Under the pieces are notes generated by a model, which worked only from the letters and a program-made list of their open reading frames with translations, was not told the DNA's origin and did no database searches. The position numbers were made by a program, and so were the translations under genes. Below, piece by piece: positions 1 to 7,700 of a stretch of DNA of 8,023 nucleotides. Each line of letters begins with the position of its first letter. The first letter of the stretch is position 1. This stretch comes from Indioceanicola sp046045995 (lineage in GTDB: Bacteria; Pseudomonadota; Alphaproteobacteria; Azospirillales; Azospirillaceae), in NCBI GenBank assembly GCA_046045995.1, contig JBJOKR010000211.1, positions 1 through 8,023 on the forward strand, given 5' to 3'.

Positions 1-1270
1 GGGTCTGTTCGGACTTGCCGTAGGTGTAATAGGCATCATAGCTCCAGCCCTCCAGCAGATCGGCGAAGTCGCCGCGCACGCCCGTGGTGATCTGGTACAG
101 CTGGTTGGCGAAGGCGTTCAGGCGGGGCCCCATCTCCCGGAACCGGCGGTCGACGGTCATGCGCACTTCCGTCGGATTGCCCGCCACGCACTGGTCGGCG
201 GCGATGCCGACGGCGGCGCAGATCTGGCTGCGCATGGCGGCCGGGATGTAGGGGTTGCCGATGGGCACGCTGTAGGTGTTGCCGAAGGTGCCGCTGGCGG
301 CCAGCTGCGTGTCCACGTCGCTTTCGACGAACATGACATTGGCATAGGCCTGGGCGAAGGAGGTCAGGTCGTACCGGGCCAGGCCGGTGATCTGCTTCCG
401 GACCAGGGGGGTCTGGTAATACTGCTCGGGGTTCGTGTCCTGGGTGTTGAAGGGGGCGACCAGGCTGCCGGTGGCCGTGTCGATCTGGCGGGTCGGCAGC
501 GGCAGCACCGTGATGCGCGCCGGCACCGATGTGCCCGATCCCTGGAACAGTCCGGTGACGGAGGAGATGGGGCCGGTGGTGGACCGCGCATCGAAGCGCA
601 GGGGATCTATCTTCGTATAGCCCGCGCTGATCACGGCATTGCCGCGGTCATTGTCGAAATTGCCGCCGACAGTGAAATCGATGCGGCGGCGCTTCGCATC
701 CTCCTCGTCGGAAATGCCGTAGGTGGCGTTGACCTGCGCCCCCTCGAAATCATCGCGCAGGATGAAGTTCACGACACCGGTGATGGCATCGGCGCCATAG
801 ACGGCGGACGCCCCGCCGGAGACCAGATCCACCCGCTTGATCAGCGCCACCGGGATCGCATTCGTGTCGACGGAGCCGAACAGGTTGAAGGGCGTCACCC
901 GGCGGCCGTCCACCAGGACGAGGCTGCGGTTGGAACCCAGGCCGCGCAGATCGACCGTGGCCGCCCCGCCGGACCCGTTGTTGGTGCCTGGACCGATGGC
1001 CGGGATGGCGACCGGAAGATCCTTCACCAGCCCTTCCACCGCCACCGGCTGGCTCTGCCGGAACTCCGTCTCCCCGACGGAGGAGATGGGGCTGTTGGCG
1101 ACCAGGCCGGGCGTGCGGATGCGGGTGCCGGTGACGATGATCTCCTCCAGCCCCTCCGGCGGGGTCTGGGCCAGGGCTGCCCCGGGCGCCAGCATCGGGG
1201 CCAGCAGGATCGCGGCGGTGGTCAGCAGGGCCGAACGCGACAGTGTCGCGCAGGTGGTTCTTGCGGTCAT
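1..1270 (-). CDS. TonB-dependent outer-membrane receptor, N-terminal part (runs off the left edge)
   Basis: This gene encodes a ligand-gated outer-membrane importer energised by TonB-ExbBD. Reading the complementary strand from the ATG at 1270-1268 gives 423 uninterrupted codons to the window edge, with no stop. Residues 1-34 form a signal peptide ending in ALA before Gln35. A TonB-box-like segment EEIIVTGTR follows at 42-50, then a plug domain at about 60-165 with LVLVDGRR, the family signature SGGASAVYGADAITGVVNF, and the start of the beta-barrel. Cys351 and Cys361 probably form a disulfide in an extracellular loop. Full-length relatives are usually 900-1000 residues, so roughly half is missing here by truncation at the window edge, not by mutation. 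The start is supported by the purine-rich GAGGGAAGG six bases upstream. It is transcribed divergently from the solute-binding protein. The substrate cannot be read from this part; siderophores, saccharides and aromatic compounds are all possible. Confidence 0.93.
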   Translation of the reverse strand, partial: MTARTTCATLSRSALLTTAAILLAPMLAPGAALAQTPPEGLEEIIVTGTRIRTPGLVANSPISSVGETEFRQSQPVAVEGLVKDLPVAIPAIGPGTNNGSGGAATVDLRGLGSNRSLVLVDGRRVTPFNLFGSVDTNAIPVALIKRVDLVSGGASAVYGADAITGVVNFILRDDFEGAQVNATYGISDEEDAKRRRIDFTVGGNFDNDRGNAVISAGYTKIDPLRFDARSTTGPISSVTGLFQGSGTSVPARITVLPLPTRQIDTATGSLVAPFNTQDTNPEQYYQTPLVRKQITGLARYDLTSFAQAYANVMFVESDVDTQLAASGTFGNTYSVPIGNPYIPAAMRSQICAAVGIAADQCVAGNPTEVRMTVDRRFREMGPRLNAFANQLYQITTGVRGDFADLLEGWSYDAYYTYGKSEQT

Positions 1271-1276
1271 TGGAAG

Positions 1277-1285
1277 CCTTCCCTC
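1277..1285 (-). promoter_or_regulatory. Ribosome binding site of the TonB receptor gene
   Basis: GAGGGAAGG on the minus strand lies six bases before the ATG at 1270. It fixes the receptor start, because the nearby ATG at about 1294 is in another reading frame and has no such site. Confidence 0.6.
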
Positions 1286-1365
1286 GATATGACATCCCGG
1301 ATCACCGCCCCTCCCCCCACCCTGTGACAGGGACGGGAGAGATGACGCCGATCAGGCCGGGCATG

Positions 1366-1394
1366 AATATTCCAGGGTCGCCGCGGCGGATTAA
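1366..1394 (-). promoter_or_regulatory. Candidate promoter of the TonB receptor gene
   Basis: On the minus strand a TTAATC hexamer (1394-1389) is followed after exactly 17 bases by AATATT (1371-1366). These match the sigma-70 consensus at 3 of 6 and 4 of 6 positions. Transcription would begin near 1360, leaving a leader of about 90 bases. The match is weak, and support comes mainly from the spacing, the local A/T richness and the inverted repeat just upstream. Confidence 0.25.
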
Positions 1395-1401
1395 CTCCTA
1401 T

Positions 1402-1423
1402 TCATTTCAATATCGTGAAATGA
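1402..1423. repeat. Inverted repeat, candidate operator
   Basis: TCATTTCA and TGAAATGA are perfect 8-base inverted arms around a 6-base spacer, the form expected of a site for a dimeric regulator. It lies between the divergent genes and about 8 bp upstream of the candidate receptor -35 element, which would suit an activator. One perfect repeat of this size can arise by chance in 8 kb, so position is the main argument. The cognate regulator is unknown and none is encoded in the window. Confidence 0.4.
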
Positions 1424-1599
1424 CTGACCATGTTGTGAATATACATGGGTACTTACTGATCTGTAAGGATCTCTCACCACCATTATTCTGTGCGGCAGGT
1501 TGCGCCATGGGCGGACGGTGCCGGATCGGTGGAAAATCGTCGCGCCTGCAAAAAAATGTCAACAGCATCTGCCTATCGTGGCGTGTCATCCATTCCAAC

Positions 1600-1605
1600 G
1601 GGGAG
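1600..1605 (+). promoter_or_regulatory. Ribosome binding site of the solute-binding protein gene
   Basis: GGGGAG lies six bases before the ATG at 1612. With the signal peptide that begins there, it chooses this start over in-frame upstream ATGs as far back as 1243. Confidence 0.6.
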
Positions 1606-1611
1606 CGACCG

Positions 1612-2397
1612 ATGCTGCGCATGGTCATCTGCGCCTTGCTGCTGGCGGTATCGATCCAGACCCCGGCGGCGGCGGATACGGTGCGCCTGCGCGCCGATGC
1701 CTGGTGCCCCCTGAACTGCGAACCGGGGTCCGACCCCGAAGGCTACCTGATCGACATCGCGCGGGAGGCTTTCGCCATCCACGGCATGACGGTGGATTAC
1801 CGCTTGATGCCCTGGCCCCGGGTGCTGGCGGAAGGGCGCAGCGGCCGGATCGACGGGGCCATCGGCAGCGACAGCGTGGAGGCCGAGGGCATGGTCATGC
1901 TCCACCCCCTGGTCCTGGCGAAGACCGTGATCGCCGTGCGCAGCGGCACGTCCCTGGATTGGACGGGGGTCGGCTCCCTGGCCGGGCGGCGGGTAGCGGC
2001 GGCGCAGGATTACAGCTATGACGGCGGCCCGCTTGACCGCTATCTGCGCCAGCATGCGGGCGACACGGTGATGCTGGTTGGCGGGGACGACATCACCGAA
2101 CAGCTTCTGCGCCTTCTGCTGAATGGCCGGGTCGATGCCATCGTGGAGGTGGAGGATGTGCTGCGCCACACCGCCGCCCGCATGGACGGGGGCGACCGGA
2201 TCCAGGTGGCCGGCGTCATTTCCACCCGGCCCGTCGGCATCTCCTTCGCGCCGACGCCCAAGGGGCGGCGCTATGCGGAGCTTCTGGCCGCGGGGGTGGA
2301 GGATCTGCGCGACAGCGGCCGGCTGTCCCGCATCCTGGCCAGCTACGGCCTGACCGACCCCGCCGCCGCCGACCCGGCCACCACCCCGTCCCACTGA
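1612..2397 (+). CDS. Periplasmic solute-binding protein, family 3 (PBPb-type)
   Basis: The product is 261 residues: a signal peptide (about 1-21, ending PAAA before Asp22) and a single mature domain of about 240 residues, the usual size for amino-acid-type binding proteins. The mature protein opens with a short strand and the motif WCPLNCEPG, where Cys32 and Cys36 may form a disulfide. Then come GYLIDIAREAF, MPWPRVLAEGRSGRIDGAIG (about 66-85), and in the second lobe NGRVDAIVE (171-179). These are typical of family-3 extracellular binding proteins, which close on small ligands, often amino acids. No permease or ATPase gene is adjacent, so it may serve a distant ABC transporter, act as a sensor, or work with the divergent TonB receptor; the last idea is inference only. 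The start is set by GGGGAG and the signal peptide. The proline- and alanine-rich tail (about 247-261) is probably disordered. The ligand cannot be predicted. Confidence 0.87.
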   Translation: MLRMVICALLLAVSIQTPAAADTVRLRADAWCPLNCEPGSDPEGYLIDIAREAFAIHGMTVDYRLMPWPRVLAEGRSGRIDGAIGSDSVEAEGMVMLHPLVLAKTVIAVRSGTSLDWTGVGSLAGRRVAAAQDYSYDGGPLDRYLRQHAGDTVMLVGGDDITEQLLRLLLNGRVDAIVEVEDVLRHTAARMDGGDRIQVAGVISTRPVGISFAPTPKGRRYAELLAAGVEDLRDSGRLSRILASYGLTDPAAADPATTPSH

Positions 2398-2516
2398 CCG
2401 GCGCACTGACCGGTGCCCCATCCTCCCGGGCGCGCTTCCGGACAGGATCGTCCCGGCGGGCGGAACGGAGTGTTCCCGGCCGCTTCCTTTGTCAGGGTCG
2501 GCGCATCGCCCACCTT

Positions 2517-2543
2517 CCCGATCGATCGGGGGCCCGTCCCCCG
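2517..2543 (+). repeat. Overlapping inverted repeats in the dioxygenase leader
   Basis: A perfect 14-bp palindrome CCCGATCGATCGGG (2517-2530) shares four bases with a second hairpin, CGGGGG-CCCGT-CCCCCG (2527-2543). The second ends where the purine-rich ribosome binding region starts. The two structures cannot form together in one RNA. It could be an operator, a translational control element, or chance in GC-rich DNA. It has no following T run, so it is not a typical intrinsic terminator for the upstream gene. Confidence 0.4.
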
Positions 2544-2548
2544 GAGAC

Positions 2549-2553
2549 GGAGG
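2549..2553 (+). promoter_or_regulatory. Ribosome binding site of the dioxygenase gene
   Basis: GGAGG, within AGACGGAGG, lies seven bases before the ATG at 2561. It selects this start over the in-frame upstream ATG at 2489. The conserved N-terminus with SHGAP close to residue 10 agrees. Confidence 0.65.
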
Positions 2554-2560
2554 TTCCCCG

Positions 2561-3337
2561 ATGCTGCCCGCCCTGTTCCTGTCCCACGGCGCCCCCAACC
2601 TGCCCCTGACCGATGCCCCCGCCCGCACTTTCCTGGCCGGGCTGGGGGCGGAGCTGGGGCGGCCCCGCGCCATCCTGGTCGTCTCCGCCCATTGGGAGAC
2701 GGCGACCCCCCAGGTCAATGCCGTGGCCGTGAACGACACCATCCATGATTTCTACGGCTTCCCCCGGGCGCTTTACGCCCTGCGCTATGATGCGCCGGGG
2801 GATGCCGATCTGGCGGCGCGGATCGCACAGGACCTGACCCGGGCGGGGCTTGCGGCCGGGCTGGACCGCCGGCGCGGGCTGGACCACGGCGCCTGGGTGC
2901 CGCTGCTGCTGATGTATCCGGCGGGTGACATCCCCGTGCTGCAACTGTCGATCCAGAGCCATCTGGGGTCGGAGCATCACTTGCGCCTGGGTGCTGCCCT
3001 GCGTGGGCTGCGCCGGGACGGGGTTCTGGTGGTCGCCAGCGGCAGCTTCACCCACGACCTGTCGGAATTCCGCGGCCAGGCCATCGATGGACCGGAACCG
3101 GCCTGGGTGTCGGACTTCGCCGACTGGATGGACCAGGCCCTGACGGAACAGCGGATGGACGATCTGCTGGATTACCGCCGCCTGGCCCCCTTCGCCGCCA
3201 AGAACCACCCGACGGAGGAGCATCTGCTGCCCCTGTACGTGGCCCTGGGCGCCGGAACGGAGGGCGGGGAGGTGCGGCGCCTGCACCGCAGCGCCACCTA
3301 CGGCGTTCTGCGCATGGATGCCTACGCGGTGGATTGA
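2561..3337 (+). CDS. ygiD: Class III extradiol ring-cleavage dioxygenase, 4,5-DOPA dioxygenase family
   Basis: The 258-residue protein belongs to the LigB-type extradiol dioxygenases related to E. coli YgiD and plant DODA. These cytoplasmic metal enzymes open catechol-type rings with O2; DOPA is cleaved to a seco-dopa that cyclises to betalamic acid. Visible family motifs are SHGAP (His9), SAHWE (His44), IHDFYGFP (61-68), GLDHGAWVPLL (His109), ASGSFTHDL (His165) and HPTEEHLLPL (His221). By homology, His9, His44 and His221 should bind the metal and His165 should be catalytic; all four are present and the length is normal, so the enzyme looks intact. It lacks a signal peptide. It sits 163 bp after the binding-protein gene and 148 bp before the RND adaptor gene, with its own good ribosome binding site, and may be transcribed alone. 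The natural substrate in bacteria is generally uncertain, and DOPA itself need not be the target here. Confidence 0.92.
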   Translation: MLPALFLSHGAPNLPLTDAPARTFLAGLGAELGRPRAILVVSAHWETATPQVNAVAVNDTIHDFYGFPRALYALRYDAPGDADLAARIAQDLTRAGLAAGLDRRRGLDHGAWVPLLLMYPAGDIPVLQLSIQSHLGSEHHLRLGAALRGLRRDGVLVVASGSFTHDLSEFRGQAIDGPEPAWVSDFADWMDQALTEQRMDDLLDYRRLAPFAAKNHPTEEHLLPLYVALGAGTEGGEVRRLHRSATYGVLRMDAYAVD

Positions 3338-3471
3338 GGCTGTGCCCGGGCCGTCCGGGACAGGCGGAATTGCAGCGCCTTGCGGCAAAACTCCGGAACC
3401 GGTGGGGCGATGGTGGAGTGGGCGCGGGCGGGGGCATAGGCTGCCCTTCATCCTTGCGCCCCGCATCCGTC

Positions 3472-3478
3472 GAGGAGG
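3472..3478 (+). promoter_or_regulatory. Ribosome binding site of the RND adaptor gene
   Basis: GAGGAGG lies seven bases before the ATG at 3486. It favours this start over the upstream in-frame ATG at 3318, which lies inside the dioxygenase gene, and over the ATG two codons further on. Confidence 0.7.
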
Positions 3479-3485
3479 CTGCCCC

Positions 3486-4718
3486 ATGCCCATGCCGTTC
3501 GTGCCCGATCCCGTCACCCGCACCCCATCCGCCGACCTGCGGCCGATGGTGGTGCTGCTGGGGGCCATCCTCCTGCTGAGCGCTTGCGATCCCGGCCCGG
3601 GCGCCCAGCAGGACGCCGGTGCCATGGGCCCGCCCCAGGTGATCGTCAGCCCGCCGGTCCGCAAGACCGTGACGGAATGGGACGAATACACCGGCCGCTT
3701 CGCGGCGGTGGAGGAGGTGGAGGTGCGACCCCGGGTGGGCGGCTTCCTGGACAGTGTGAACTTCCGCGACGGCGACATGGTCAAGCAGGGCGACCTGTTG
3801 TTCGTCATCGATCCGCGCCCCTTCGATGCCCAATTGGCGGCCGCCCGCGCCGGTATGGCGGAAGCGCAGAGCCGGCTGACCCTGGCCGAGCGGGAACTGG
3901 CCCGGGCGCGCGACCTTCGCCGCAGCCAGGCGGTGTCGGAGACCATCCTGGACCAGCGCTCCCAGGAGCGGGAGGCGGCACAGGCCGTCGTCCTGGCTGC
4001 ACAGGCGCAAGTGCGGCAGGCGGAGCTCAACCTGGAATTCACCCGAGTGACGGCGCCGGTCTCCGGCCGGGTCGGGCGGCGGCTTGTCACCCCGGGCAAC
4101 CTGGTCAGCGGCGGCACGGCGGAAAGCACCCTGCTGACCACCATCGTCTCCCTGGACCCGATCCATTTCTATTTCGACGCCGACCAGACCGCCTATCTGC
4201 GTTATTCGCGCCTGTCGCGGGACGGCACACGGCCAAGTTCGCGGGATGTGCAGAACCCGGTGACCCTGTCCCTGACGGATGAGACAGGCTTCCCCCATCA
4301 AGGTCGGATGGATTTCGTCGACAACGTCATCGACCGGTCCACCGGCACGATCCGGGGGCGCGCCATCTTCAGCAACCCCGACCTGTTCTTCACCCCCGGC
4401 CAGTTCGCCCGCATCCGCCTGCAAGGCCGCGGGAACTATGGGGCGCTGATGCTGCCGGACAGCGCCATCGGCACCGACCAGTCCCGCCGCTATGTGCTGG
4501 TGGTGGGCGATGACGGCATCCCGCAATACCGGCCGGTGGAGGTGGGGCCCATCATCGACGGGCTGCGCGTGATCCGCACCGGCCTGACGGGGGAGGAACG
4601 GGTGATCGTTTCCGGCATCCAGCGGGTGCGCCCGGGTGCGCCCGTGACGCCGGTGTTGGAACCGCTGGCCGCGACCGCCGCCGGGACCGACACCGCCGGC
4701 TCCGGGGGGGCGCCATGA
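3486..4718 (+). CDS. RND efflux periplasmic adaptor (membrane fusion protein, MexE/OqxA type), lipoprotein
   Basis: This 410-residue adaptor links an inner-membrane RND pump to an outer-membrane channel. The N-terminus has a hydrophobic stretch (about 21-33) and a lipobox LLSAC with Cys34 as the predicted lipidation site. Asp35 after the cysteine is the classic inner-membrane retention signal in enterobacteria. Domains in order are: a first lipoyl half with WDEYTGRF (65-72), RPRVGGF (81-87) and GDLLFVIDPRPFDA (102-115); an alpha-helical hairpin (about 114-184, rich in Ala, Gln, Glu and Arg); a second lipoyl half with RVTAPVSGRVG (187-197); a beta-barrel (about 220-310); and a membrane-proximal domain to about 385. 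The alanine- and glycine-rich C-terminus is probably flexible. Its stop overlaps the pump ATG, so the two genes are one operon and probably translationally coupled. Sequence style resembles MexE, OqxA and BpeE rather than AcrA or MexA. Exact orthology is not established. Confidence 0.95.
   Translation: MPMPFVPDPVTRTPSADLRPMVVLLGAILLLSACDPGPGAQQDAGAMGPPQVIVSPPVRKTVTEWDEYTGRFAAVEEVEVRPRVGGFLDSVNFRDGDMVKQGDLLFVIDPRPFDAQLAAARAGMAEAQSRLTLAERELARARDLRRSQAVSETILDQRSQEREAAQAVVLAAQAQVRQAELNLEFTRVTAPVSGRVGRRLVTPGNLVSGGTAESTLLTTIVSLDPIHFYFDADQTAYLRYSRLSRDGTRPSSRDVQNPVTLSLTDETGFPHQGRMDFVDNVIDRSTGTIRGRAIFSNPDLFFTPGQFARIRLQGRGNYGALMLPDSAIGTDQSRRYVLVVGDDGIPQYRPVEVGPIIDGLRVIRTGLTGEERVIVSGIQRVRPGAPVTPVLEPLAATAAGTDTAGSGGAP
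4704..4718 (+). promoter_or_regulatory. ATGA stop/start overlap preceded by a G7 run
   Basis: The pump ATG (4715-4717) overlaps the adaptor TGA (4716-4718), the usual sign of translational coupling. Just upstream, seven consecutive G bases (4704-4710) serve as a poor Shine-Dalgarno-like sequence, so pump translation probably depends on ribosomes finishing the adaptor. Confidence 0.6.
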
Positions 4719-7700
4719 ACATGGGGCGCTTCTTCATCGACCGGCCGGTCTTCGCCATCGTCCTGTCGATCTTCGTCCTGGTGGTCGGGGCGATCAGCTA
4801 CCTGTCGCTGCCCGTCAGCCAGTATCCGGAGGTGGCACCGCCCACGGTGGTGGTGACGGCCACATATCCTGGCGCCAATGCCCAGACCGTGGCCGACACG
4901 GTCGCCGCCCCCATCGAGCAGGAGGTGAACGGGGTGGAGGGCATGCTCTACATGTCCTCCCAGTCCACCTCCGACGGGCAGATGCAGTTGACCATCACCT
5001 TCGAGCTGGGGACCGACCTGGACCAGGCCCAGGTGCTGGTGCAGAACCGCGTGGCGGTGGCTGAACCCCGCCTGCCGGAGGAGGTGCGCCGCCTGGGCAT
5101 CGTCACCCGCAAGAACTCCCCGGATCTGCTGATGGTGATCCATCTGCTGTCCCCGGATGACAGTCTGGACCAGCTCTACATCTCCAACTACGCCCTGCTT
5201 CAGGTGCGCGATGTGCTGTCGCGGGTGGAGGGGGTGGGCAGCATCACCCTGTTCGGCGCGCGCGACTATTCCATGCGCATCTGGCTGGACCCCCAGCGCA
5301 TCGCCGAACTGGACCTGACGGCCCAGGACGTGGTTGCCGCCGTGCGGGCCCAGAACGTCCAGGTGGCGGGCGGGCAGTTGGCCCAACCCCCCTCCCCCAC
5401 CGGGCGGGATTACCAGCTGAACCTGACCCTGCAAGGCCGCCTGACGGAACCACAGCAGTTCCAGAACATCATCGTCAAGACCGGCGATGACGGGCGGGTG
5501 GTCCGCCTGTCCGATGTGGCGCGGGTGGAACTGGGGGCGCAGAGCTACGTCACCAATTCCTATCTGGACGGCAAATCCGCAGTGGTTCTGGCGGTCAGCC
5601 AGCTTCCCGGTTCCAACGCGCTGGCCACCGCCGAACGGCTGAAGGCGACCATGGCGGAGCTGTCCCAGGGCTTCCCGCCCGGGCTGGAGCACCGCATCAT
5701 CTACAACCCGACCGAATTCATCGACCAGTCGATCAAGGCGTTGATCGCCACGATCTATGAGGCGGTGTTCCTTGTCGTGCTGGTGGTGCTGGTCTTCCTT
5801 CAGCGCTGGCGGGCCAGCGTCATCCCCGTCATCGCCATCCCGGTCAGCCTGATCGGCACCTTCGCTGTGATGGCCGCCCTGGGCTTCACCATCAACAACC
5901 TGACCCTGTTCGGGCTGGTGCTGGCGGTCGGCATCGTCGTCGACGACGCCATCGTGGTGGTGGAGAATGTGGAACGCAATCTGGCCAAGGGCCTGACCCC
6001 GAAGGAAGCGGCACGGGTGACGATGGACGAGGTGGGCGGGGCCCTGATCTCCATCGCGCTGGTGCTGTCGGCGGTGTTCATCCCCACCGCCTTCATCCAG
6101 GGCATCCAGGGCCAGTTCTATCAGCAGTTCGCGGTGACCATCGCCGTCGCCACCATCATCTCCATGGTCAATTCCCTGACCCTCAGCCCGGCTCTCTGCG
6201 CCATGCTGCTGAAAGGGCATGAGGCGCACGGGGACACTTCCGCCCGCCTTGGCCTTCTGCAGCGGGCCATCAACGGTTTCAACACCGGCTTCGACCGGCT
6301 GGCGAATTCCTACGGGCGGCTGGTCGGGCGGGTCAGCCGGGCCTCGGCCGTGATGCTGGTGGTTTATGTCGCGCTCATCGCGTTGACCGGGTTCCTGTTC
6401 TCCCGGGTGCCGGGCGGCTTCATCCCGGCCCAGGACCAGGGCTATCTGATTGTCGCCATCCAGACGCCGGAGGGGACGAGCCTGGCCAAGACCGATGCCG
6501 TCATCCGCCGGGCGGAGCAGATGATCCTGGAAACCGACGGCATCGCCCATACCGCCACCTTCGCCGGGTTCAGCGGGGCGACGCGCACCATCGCCACCAA
6601 TGCCGGCGCCATTTTCGCCACCCTGGTCCCGTTCGGGGAACGCAATGGCGTCACCGCCGACGGCGTTCTCCAGACCCTCCAGGGCAAGATGATGACGATC
6701 ACCGATGCCATGATCTTCGTCGTGCCCCCGCCGCCCGTTTCCGGCCTTGGCACCTCCGGCGGGTTCGCCATGCGCATCCAGGACCAGGCGGCCCGCGGCC
6801 CCGCGGCCCTGGAGCAGGCGGCCTGGAGCGTCGCCATGCCCGCCAACGCCGTGCCCGGGCTGATCAACGTCTTCACCCCCTTCAGCGCCAGGTCTCCCCA
6901 GGTGTTCCTGGATATCGACCGGGTGAAGGCGCAGATGCTGGACGTGTCCCCCGCCAGCGTCTTCAGCACGCTGGAGGTCTATCTCGGCTCCGCCTATGTC
7001 AACGACACCAACCTGTTCGGCCGCACCTTCCGCGTCACCGCCCAGGCCGACAGCCAGTTCCGCCTGGATCCGGAAAGCATCGCGAAGCTGGAGACGCGGA
7101 ACGCCAACGGGGACATGGTTCCGCTGGGGTCCTTCGTCGATTTCCGCTATGTCACGGGGCCGGACCGGGTGCTGCGCTACAACCTGTTCCCGGCGGCGGA
7201 GGTACAGGGGAACACCCTGCCCGGCTTCAGCTCAGGACAGGCGATCGCGGCGATGGAGCAGGTCGCCGACCAAGCCCTGCCCGACGGATTCTCCGTGCAG
7301 TGGACGGATCTGAGCTACCAGGAAAAGAACACCGGCAATTCCGCCCTGTATATCTTCCCGCTGTGTGTGTTCTTCGTCTTCCTGGTCCTGGCCGCCCAGT
7401 ATGAAAGCTGGTCCCTGCCCTTCGCCATCATCCTGATCGTGCCCATGTGCCTGCTGTCGGCCTTGGCCGGGATCATGATGCGGGGCATGGACAACAACAT
7501 CCTGACCCAGATCGGCTTCGTTGTCCTTGTTGGCCTGGCATCGAAGAACGCGATCCTGATCGTGGAATTCGCCCGACAACTGGAGCAGGAGGGCAAGGAA
7601 AGGATGGAGGCGGTGATCGAGGCATGCCGCCTGCGCCTGCGCCCCATCCTGATGACCAGCTTCGCCTTCATCCTGGGTGTGGTGCCGCTGATGATCGCCA

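Larger units (their letters stand above)
1271..1611. other. Divergent intergenic control region
   Basis: This 341-bp gap separates the starts of the receptor (minus) and the solute-binding protein (plus). About 1360-1500 is clearly richer in A/T than the flanking genes, as expected of promoter DNA. It contains an 8-bp-arm inverted repeat (1402-1423), a smaller CTTAC-N6-GTAAG repeat (1452-1467), and CCCTGT-G-ACAGGG (1320-1332), which would lie in the receptor leader. No convincing -35/-10 pair was found for the plus-strand gene. A plus-strand frame stays open across the gap, but its translation has no protein-like features. No riboswitch consensus, including a B12 box, was recognised. Confidence 0.6.

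Noticed and set aside
1236..1250. Palindrome CGCGACA-G-TGTCGCG inside the receptor signal-peptide coding region
   Set aside because: Seven-base arms are expected about once by chance in a window this long, and the site is within coding sequence, so I do not call it an operator.
750..1295. Minus-strand open frame starting at 1295 in the TonB receptor region
   Set aside because: It is out of frame with the receptor and reads as Arg/Gly/His-rich noise. The frame starting at 1270 gives the signal peptide, TonB box and plug motifs.
1243..1611. N-terminal extension of the solute-binding protein by 123 codons
   Set aside because: It would bury the signal peptide inside the protein, overlap the divergent receptor gene, and translate a promoter-like region; the ATG at 1612 has a good ribosome binding site.
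1573..2742. Minus-strand open frame of 389 codons opposite the binding protein and dioxygenase
   Set aside because: It crosses two real genes and their gap, has low-complexity composition and no ribosome binding site supporting it; an effect of high GC.
3344..3390. Hairpins after the dioxygenase stop (CCCGG-N5-CCGGG, and TTGC/GCAA arms with one mismatch)
   Set aside because: Short arms and no following T run, so not a credible intrinsic terminator; no supporting promoter elements nearby.
2492..4526. Two long overlapping minus-strand frames opposite the dioxygenase and adaptor
   Set aside because: They are antisense to two well-supported genes, overlap each other in different frames and contain no protein-family motifs.
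4490..6550. Long open frame of 686 codons on the minus strand, opposite the pump gene
   Set aside because: Its translation is dominated by His, Gln, Asp and Gly with no recognisable domain. It lies antisense to a strongly conserved RND gene, where the third-position G/C bias suppresses stops in this frame.
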